DNA of 10,206 nt from an uncultured Clostridia bacterium (GTDB lineage Bacteria > Bacillota > Clostridia > Oscillospirales > CAG-272): assembly GCA_937884385.1 (NCBI GenBank), contig CALGCW010000311.1, positions 1-10,206 on the forward strand, given 5' to 3'. Every line of letters starts with the position of its first letter. Position 1 is the first letter of the stretch. Both the position numbers and the translations under genes were made by a program. A model generated the notes under the pieces. The model was not told the DNA's origin. It did no database searches and was given only the letters and a program-made list of their open reading frames with translations. This document shows, one piece after another, positions 5,971 through 10,206 of the stretch.

Positions 5971-7188
5971 ATGTTAAAAAAATTAAAGCTTAAGTTCATC
6001 CTCAATAATATGTTTCTGATCAGCATAGTTATTGCCGTGACCTTCTCTGCTCTCTGCCTTTTGATCTATTTCACAGAGGAGACTAAGCTAACGGACACTT
6101 TGGAGAAAAATATACTTATAGCGCAAAGCAATATTCCTCATTTACCAAATTTCCCTCACGAGCCGGACAGTATAATCTATGAGGAGTCCTTCACGGTGCT
6201 AGTCAACGAAAGCGGACAGATCATATCCGAGACTCCCAATGCCATCGACAATAAGTTTTTGGAGCAGGCAATCGACACTGTCCTGGACGCAGAATACGAT
6301 CGAGGCAATCTGCGTCTTTTGAACCTTAGCTATATGAAAAGAACGATCCCCAATGGGACCCTGATTTCTTTTGTTTCAAGAGAGCATCTGAACACTCGCG
6401 TTCGCGAGTCTGTTAGCCAATCCTCGCTTGCGGCTCTAGTCAGTCTTTTACTGTTTTTATATATCAGCAAGCGCCTTGCCGATATTGCTATTGCCCCCGT
6501 TGAGCAGGCTTGGGAGCAGCAAAAGCAATTCCTTGCGGATGCTTCCCACGACCTTAAGACTCCCTTAACTGTAATACTTGCAAACAACAACATTCTATCA
6601 TCCCACAAGGATGAAACGGTAGGCTCTCAAATGAAATGGGTCGAAAGCACTAACGAGGAGGCGGGCAGAATGAGCGACCTCATCAACAAAATGCTTGAGC
6701 TTGCAAAAAACGAATCCACCAAGGAGGAGCTGAGATTCGGACGTGTGGATCTGAGTGAGACGGTGGAAAACGCGATACTACAATTTGAAGTGGTTGCATT
6801 TGAAAAAAATATCACCATAGAAAGCGGTATTCAGCCGGGTATCGTTGTAAAAACGCACAGAGCTACGGTATCAAAGATTCTGGAGATCCTTTTCGATAAT
6901 GCCATAAAATACAGTAACGAAAATGAAAAGATCGCCGTCACCCTTTATCAAAGCTCGAAAAAGGTATACTTTTCAATAAACAATAAGGGAGAATACATAA
7001 AAGAGGATGAGCTCCCTCACATTTTCGAAAGGTTTTATCGCACGAATAAGGAACGTGAAGTGGGCGGCCACGGTCTTGGACTCTCTCTTGCAAAAAAGAA
7101 ATGTGATATGCTTGGCGCAAAAATCGAGGTCGAATCAAATCCCGAAGACGGAACGACCTTTACTATAATATTCAAAGCTAAAAAATAA
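5971..7188 (+). CDS. Sensor histidine kinase
   Basis: The 405-residue kinase has a first membrane segment at about 13-33, an extracellular sensor domain of about 115 residues, and a second segment at about 151-167. The linker to the kinase core is short and I see no HAMP domain. The H-box ASHDLKTPLT carries the phosphorylated H193. The ATP-binding domain shows the N-box EILFDNAIKYS (N310), the F-box HIFERFYR and the G-box GGHGLGL (365-371). All catalytic motifs are present. The ATG at 5971 has GGAG about 8 bases upstream and follows the regulator stop by 13 bases, so the two are co-transcribed and make a cognate pair. The sensor region has no motif I can tie to a ligand; by context the signal may relate to surface polysaccharide or phosphate. 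The transcript ends at the hairpin just after the stop. Confidence 0.95.
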   Translation: MLKKLKLKFILNNMFLISIVIAVTFSALCLLIYFTEETKLTDTLEKNILIAQSNIPHLPNFPHEPDSIIYEESFTVLVNESGQIISETPNAIDNKFLEQAIDTVLDAEYDRGNLRLLNLSYMKRTIPNGTLISFVSREHLNTRVRESVSQSSLAALVSLLLFLYISKRLADIAIAPVEQAWEQQKQFLADASHDLKTPLTVILANNNILSSHKDETVGSQMKWVESTNEEAGRMSDLINKMLELAKNESTKEELRFGRVDLSETVENAILQFEVVAFEKNITIESGIQPGIVVKTHRATVSKILEILFDNAIKYSNENEKIAVTLYQSSKKVYFSINNKGEYIKEDELPHIFERFYRTNKEREVGGHGLGLSLAKKKCDMLGAKIEVESNPEDGTTFTIIFKAKK

Positions 7189-7194
7189 AAAATC

Positions 7195-7225
7195 GAGGTG
7201 CTACTGTGAAAGTAGCACCTCTTTT
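7195..7225 (+). terminator. Intrinsic terminator after the histidine kinase gene
   Basis: An 11-bp perfect stem (7195-7205 with 7211-7221) around a GTGAA loop is followed by TTTT and further T/A. It begins 7 bases after the kinase stop. The A-rich bases before the stem would give a weaker terminator for the opposite strand. Confidence 0.85.
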
Positions 7226-7292
7226 ATACTCAATCGACCGATCGTTGATCAGTCAAATAACTCTCAGGTTGGTTTTATGATAAATTATATAT

Positions 7293-7315
7293 AAAAACAA
7301 CAAGATCAGTTGTTG
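7293..7315 (-). terminator. Probable weak terminator after rny
   Basis: On the minus strand CAACAA (7315-7310), a 6-base loop, TTGTTG (7303-7298), then TTTTT (7297-7293). It lies 12 bases past the rny stop. The stem is short and AT-rich, so strength is uncertain. Confidence 0.5.
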
Positions 7316-7326
7316 AGAATGTTGCC

Positions 7327-8868
7327 TTATTTTGCAAAATCGGCAACTCTGCTTTCCCTTATCAAGTGTACCTTGATCTGACCGGGATATTTCATTTCAG
7401 CCTGAATCTTGGCAGCCATCTCTCTGGCGATGAGCTTCATTCCCTCATCATTTACCTGCTCGGGCTTGACCATTACACGGACCTCACGTCCCGCCTGGAT
7501 AGCGTATGCCTTATCAACTCCCTCAAAGCCCTTTGCAATCTCCTCGAGCTTTTCAAGACGTTTGATGTAGTTTTCCATATCCTCGCGGCGTGCGCCGGGT
7601 CTTGCAGCAGAAATCGCGTCTGCCGCCTGAACGAGAATCGCTACTATCGTTCTGGGCTCTACGTCGTTATGGTGAGCTTCGATAGCGTGAACAACGTCCT
7701 TGTTTTCCTTGTACTTCTTGACAGCATTTACACCGATCTCAACGTGAGAACCCTCAACGTCATGGGGGAATGCCTTACCGATATCGTGGAGAAGTCCCGC
7801 ACGGCGCGCGATATTCGCGTCAACTCCGAGTTCCTCTGCCATAATACCTGCCAAAAATGCGACCTCAATAGAGTGTTTAAGTACGTTTTGACCGTAGCTT
7901 GAACGGTAACGTAAACGACCGAGAAGCTTAACGAGCTCTGGGTGAATTCCGTGAATTCCAACCTCAAATGTTGCTCTTTCACCCGCCTGCTTGACGGATG
8001 CATCGACCTCTCTTTGTGCCTTTTCAACCATTTCTTCGATCCTTGTGGGATGGATTCGTCCGTCGGAAATGAGCTTTTCAAGAGCTACTCTTGCTACCTC
8101 ACGTCGAACAGGATCAAAGCCGGAAATGGTTATCGCCTCAGGTGTGTCGTCAATAATAAGCTCAACACCAGTAAGCGTTTCGATCTTTTGGATATTTCTA
8201 CCCTCACGACCGATGATTCTTCCCTTCATTTCCTCACTGGGCAATGCTACAACGGAAATAGTTGCCTCTGCAACGTGGTCAGCCGCACAGCGCTGAATTG
8301 CAAGGGAGAGAATGTTTCTTGCTTTTTCTTCGGATTCATCCTTAAACTGCTGCTCAAGCTCGTCAAGTCTTTGTGCAAGCTCGTGCTTGACCTGGCTCTC
8401 GACCTTTTCGATCAACTGTTCCTTTGCCTCGGCAACAGTCAGTCCCGACAATTCTTCAAGAACCGCAAGCTGCTTTGAAAAAGCTTCTTCCACCTGCGCG
8501 CGTACTGCGTCGGCCTCCTTAAGCTTTTTGTCAAGCTGCTCGTTCTTTTTTTCAAGAGCTTCGCTCTTTTTGTCGAGGTTTGCTTCCTTCTGCTCAAGAC
8601 GGCGCTCCGTCTTTTCGGTCTTTGCCAAGCGCTCCTTCATTTCGCGATCGTTTTCATTCTTCTGTCTGAGAATTTCTTCCTTCGCCTCAATAAGAGCTTC
8701 CTTTTTCTTTGTCTCGGCTTGCTTTTCACCGTCAAGGATGATTCTTTTGGCTTCTTCTTCGGCAGACCCTATCTTGCCCTCGGCTATCTTTTTGCGAAGG
8801 ACCATACCCCCGAAGACGCCTACTGCAATTGATACGACTGCCACAAGAACGTACCATAATGCGTCCAT
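7327..8868 (-). CDS. rny: Ribonuclease Y
   Basis: RNase Y is the membrane-anchored endoribonuclease that starts mRNA decay in many Firmicutes. The 513-residue protein has the standard order: one N-terminal membrane helix (about 4-24), a long charged coiled coil (about 30-190), a KH RNA-binding domain with GREG at 220-223, and an HD domain (about 328-425) with the catalytic pair H361-D362 in LLHDIGKA. The Bacillus subtilis enzyme is about 520 residues with the same layout. I chose ATG 8868-8866 because AGGAGG lies 6 bases upstream and the product then begins MDALWYVLVAVVS, as in the family; the in-frame ATG at 8940 lacks a ribosome site and would add 24 non-conserved residues. Monocistronic, with its own promoter at 8955-8983. 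Nothing is missing or unusual. Confidence 0.97.
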   Translation of the reverse strand: MDALWYVLVAVVSIAVGVFGGMVLRKKIAEGKIGSAEEEAKRIILDGEKQAETKKKEALIEAKEEILRQKNENDREMKERLAKTEKTERRLEQKEANLDKKSEALEKKNEQLDKKLKEADAVRAQVEEAFSKQLAVLEELSGLTVAEAKEQLIEKVESQVKHELAQRLDELEQQFKDESEEKARNILSLAIQRCAADHVAEATISVVALPSEEMKGRIIGREGRNIQKIETLTGVELIIDDTPEAITISGFDPVRREVARVALEKLISDGRIHPTRIEEMVEKAQREVDASVKQAGERATFEVGIHGIHPELVKLLGRLRYRSSYGQNVLKHSIEVAFLAGIMAEELGVDANIARRAGLLHDIGKAFPHDVEGSHVEIGVNAVKKYKENKDVVHAIEAHHNDVEPRTIVAILVQAADAISAARPGARREDMENYIKRLEKLEEIAKGFEGVDKAYAIQAGREVRVMVKPEQVNDEGMKLIAREMAAKIQAEMKYPGQIKVHLIRESRVADFAK

Positions 8869-8954
8869 ATTGCACCTCCTTTTTTCATATTGAATTTTCA
8901 AAGTATCTATAAAAGTAAACAAAATTGCATTCTTTACCATTTTAGTACTACTCT

Positions 8955-8983
8955 ATTTTACACAATTATACGTCTCTTGTCAA
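8955..8983 (-). promoter_or_regulatory. Sigma-A promoter of rny
   Basis: On the minus strand a consensus TTGACA (8983-8978), a 17-base spacer and TAAAAT (8960-8955). The predicted start near 8948 leaves a leader of about 80 bases before the ATG at 8868. Confidence 0.8.
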
Positions 8984-9067
8984 GATATTTTTGCACTGTT
9001 AATATTCTTTATTTTTATTTTCTTTATCAAATATCGCAACAATCTGCGGAAAATATCGTGTAAGCCC

Positions 9068-9096
9068 TTGATTTTTCTTTAAAAATGGTATATAAT
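9068..9096 (+). promoter_or_regulatory. Sigma-A promoter of the aldolase gene
   Basis: TTGATT (9068-9073), a 17-base spacer and a consensus TATAAT (9091-9096). Transcription should start near 9103, about 30 bases before the ATG, with GGAGG at 9121-9125 in the leader. Confidence 0.8.
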
Positions 9097-9133
9097 ACTA
9101 TTCGGTAAATTTTTATTTTCGGAGGAAACAAAA

Positions 9134-9997
9134 ATGCTCGTTTCAGCAAAAGAAATGCTTACAAAAGCTAAAGAAGGACACTACGCAGTAGGTCAGTTCA
9201 ATATCAATAACCTTGAATGGACAAAAGCCATTCTTCAGACCGCACAGGAGATGAACTCCCCCGTTATCCTCGGTGTTTCCGAGGGCGCAGGCAAGTATAT
9301 GTGCGGATACAAGACCATAGTAGGTATGGTTGAAGGTATGATCGAGGGTCTCGGCATCACAGTTCCCGTTGCTCTCCACCTTGACCACGGCTCTTACGAG
9401 GGCGCACTCAAGTGCATCGAAGCAGGATTTTCATCCGTTATGTTCGACGGTTCTCACTACCCCATCGAGGAAAACATCGAAAAGACCAAGGAACTCGTTC
9501 GCATCACAGGCGAAAAGGGCATCTCCCTTGAAGCAGAGGTTGGCTCCATCGGCGGCGAAGAGGACGGCGTTATCGGCGCAGGCGAATGTGCCGATCCCGA
9601 TGAATGCAAGATGATCGCAGACCTCGGTGTGACAATGCTCGCCGCAGGTATCGGCAATATCCACGGCAAGTACCCCGCAAATTGGCAGGGGCTCTCCTTC
9701 GACACGCTTGATGCTATTCAGCAGAAGACAGGCGCAATGCCCCTCGTTCTTCACGGCGGCACAGGCATCCCCGCGGATATGATCAAAAAGGCTATCGACC
9801 TCGGTGTTTCCAAGATCAACGTTAACACAGAGTGCCAGCTCGCTTTTGCAGCTGCTACAAGAGAGTACGTTGAGGCAGGCAAGGACCTTCAGGGCAAGGG
9901 CTTTGACCCCAGAAAGCTTCTCGCTCCCGGTACTGAAGCTATCAAGGCTACAGTTCGTGAGAAGATCGAACTCTTCGGTTCTGCCAATAAGGCGTAA
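9134..9997 (+). CDS. fba: Class II fructose-1,6-bisphosphate aldolase
   Basis: This zinc enzyme reversibly splits fructose-1,6-bisphosphate into dihydroxyacetone phosphate and glyceraldehyde-3-phosphate in glycolysis. The 287-residue length fits the class IIB Firmicute type. Visible motifs are GQFNINN near the N-terminus, HLDHG at 82-86 (D84 catalytic, H85 zinc ligand), the SLEAEVGSIGGEED loop, GNIHGKYP and LHGGTGIP, each with a zinc-binding His, and KINVNTE for phosphate binding. Closely related tagatose-bisphosphate aldolases share the fold, but the sequence and lone housekeeping setting favour fba. The ATG at 9134 has GGAGG 8 bases upstream. Codon use is strongly biased toward preferred codons such as CTC and GTT, more than in the neighbours, which indicates high expression. 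Monocistronic, with its own promoter and terminator. Confidence 0.96.
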   Translation: MLVSAKEMLTKAKEGHYAVGQFNINNLEWTKAILQTAQEMNSPVILGVSEGAGKYMCGYKTIVGMVEGMIEGLGITVPVALHLDHGSYEGALKCIEAGFSSVMFDGSHYPIEENIEKTKELVRITGEKGISLEAEVGSIGGEEDGVIGAGECADPDECKMIADLGVTMLAAGIGNIHGKYPANWQGLSFDTLDAIQQKTGAMPLVLHGGTGIPADMIKKAIDLGVSKINVNTECQLAFAAATREYVEAGKDLQGKGFDPRKLLAPGTEAIKATVREKIELFGSANKA

Positions 9998-10009
9998 TTT
10001 ATATTCATT

Positions 10010-10039
10010 AAAACTCCCGATCAAAATCGGGAGTTTTTT
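10010..10039 (+). terminator. Intrinsic terminator after fba
   Basis: A 12-bp stem (10010-10021 with 10026-10037), with ACTCCCGAT as its strong core, closes a CAAA loop and runs into TTTTTT (10034-10039). It starts 12 bases after the aldolase stop codon. Confidence 0.95.
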
Positions 10040-10128
10040 GCTTGGATTATATTTCAAATTTTGATTTGGGGGGAGTTACTTTGCTTTGGATTGGTCGCTT
10101 TTTGAAAAAAGCTTGGCAAAAACTTTAA

Positions 10129-10182
10129 TCAGCTTCGCGGCAGAATTTCGCGCAAATTGTGTTGTGACACATCACAACACAT
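10129..10182 (-). CDS. Possible 17-residue leader peptide (weak)
   Basis: An ATG at 10182-10180 is preceded by AGGGAG with a 9-base spacer and opens a 17-codon frame reading MCCDVSQHNLREILPRS before TGA. Its first codons overlap the inverted repeat at 10158-10181. Two adjacent Cys codons right after the start could suggest a leader peptide, but nothing else supports expression and any downstream gene is not evident. Chance occurrence is quite likely. Confidence 0.15.
   Translation of the reverse strand: MCCDVSQHNLREILPRS
10158..10181. repeat. 10-bp perfect inverted repeat
   Basis: TGTGTTGTGA (10158-10167) and TCACAACACA (10172-10181) are exact reverse complements separated by CACA. There is no T run on either side, so it is not a typical terminator. 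It may be an operator for a gene beyond the window or part of an RNA hairpin. From 10040 to the end I see no convincing gene. Confidence 0.6.
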
Positions 10183-10206
10183 AACGATTTTCTCCCTTGT
10201 CGAAAA

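Noticed and set aside
7366..8893. Plus-strand open frames opposite rny, rich in Ser, Phe and Cys
   Set aside because: They mirror the Lys/Glu-rich coiled coil of RNase Y read backwards and are not genes.
8869..8940. N-terminal extension of RNase Y from an ATG at 8940
   Set aside because: No ribosome site precedes it, while ATG 8868 has AGGAGG at ideal spacing and gives the family-typical N-terminus.
10076..10167. Minus-strand open frame of about 30 codons ending KLFSKSDQSKAK
   Set aside because: It has no start codon after the upstream stop and no ribosome site; possibly chance or a remnant.

Overview
The window looks like chromosomal DNA of a low-to-moderate GC Gram-positive bacterium, most likely an anaerobic member of class Clostridia. 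The signs are strong Shine-Dalgarno sites (AAGGAGG type), sigma-A promoters with 17-bp spacers, RNase Y, a class II fructose-bisphosphate aldolase, a DUF5685 protein, and an accessory VTC/DUF4956/carbohydrate-binding lipoprotein operon of the kind common in Firmicutes. The species cannot be named from sequence alone.

Layout. (1) Positions 1 to about 655 are visibly more AT-rich and have no intact gene. The minus strand carries a chain of unrelated gene pieces: an internal piece of adenylosuccinate synthetase (PurA), an internal piece of a cation:proton antiporter, and a third unidentified piece. They are read in one open frame that has no proper start. (2) A DUF5685 gene (minus, GTG start at 1452) runs into this mosaic and has lost its normal C-terminus. 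(3) A small plus-strand gene (1606-1848) has a near-consensus promoter and ends at a 15-bp perfect hairpin that it shares with the converging operon. (4) A minus-strand operon (5063 down to 1897) encodes a VTC-type polyphosphate polymerase-domain protein, a DUF4956 membrane protein and a large beta-helix lipoprotein of the Cthe_2159 type. (5) Divergent from it, an OmpR/PhoB-type response regulator and a histidine kinase (5286-7188) end at an intrinsic terminator. (6) rny (RNase Y, minus, 8868-7327) has its own promoter and probable terminator. (7) A class II fructose-bisphosphate aldolase (9134-9997) has a strong promoter and terminator. (8) The last 170 bases hold a 10-bp inverted repeat and no convincing gene.

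How the parts work together. The most interesting unit is regions 4 and 5. The 220-bp divergent region holds one sigma-A promoter facing each way. Upstream of each promoter is the same 18-bp motif (TTTTWAGCATTTTTTAAG), in the matching orientation and built from two heptamers 11 bp apart, as OmpR-family regulators prefer. The two copies lie 8 and 19 bp from their -35 boxes, one helical turn different. This predicts that the regulator controls both itself and the VTC/DUF4956/lipoprotein operon, giving a self-contained sensing and surface (poly)phosphate or polysaccharide module whose function is not established. The rny and fba genes are ordinary housekeeping neighbours. The mosaic at the left end is either a real scrambled remnant or an assembly chimera, and that should be settled before biology is built on it.
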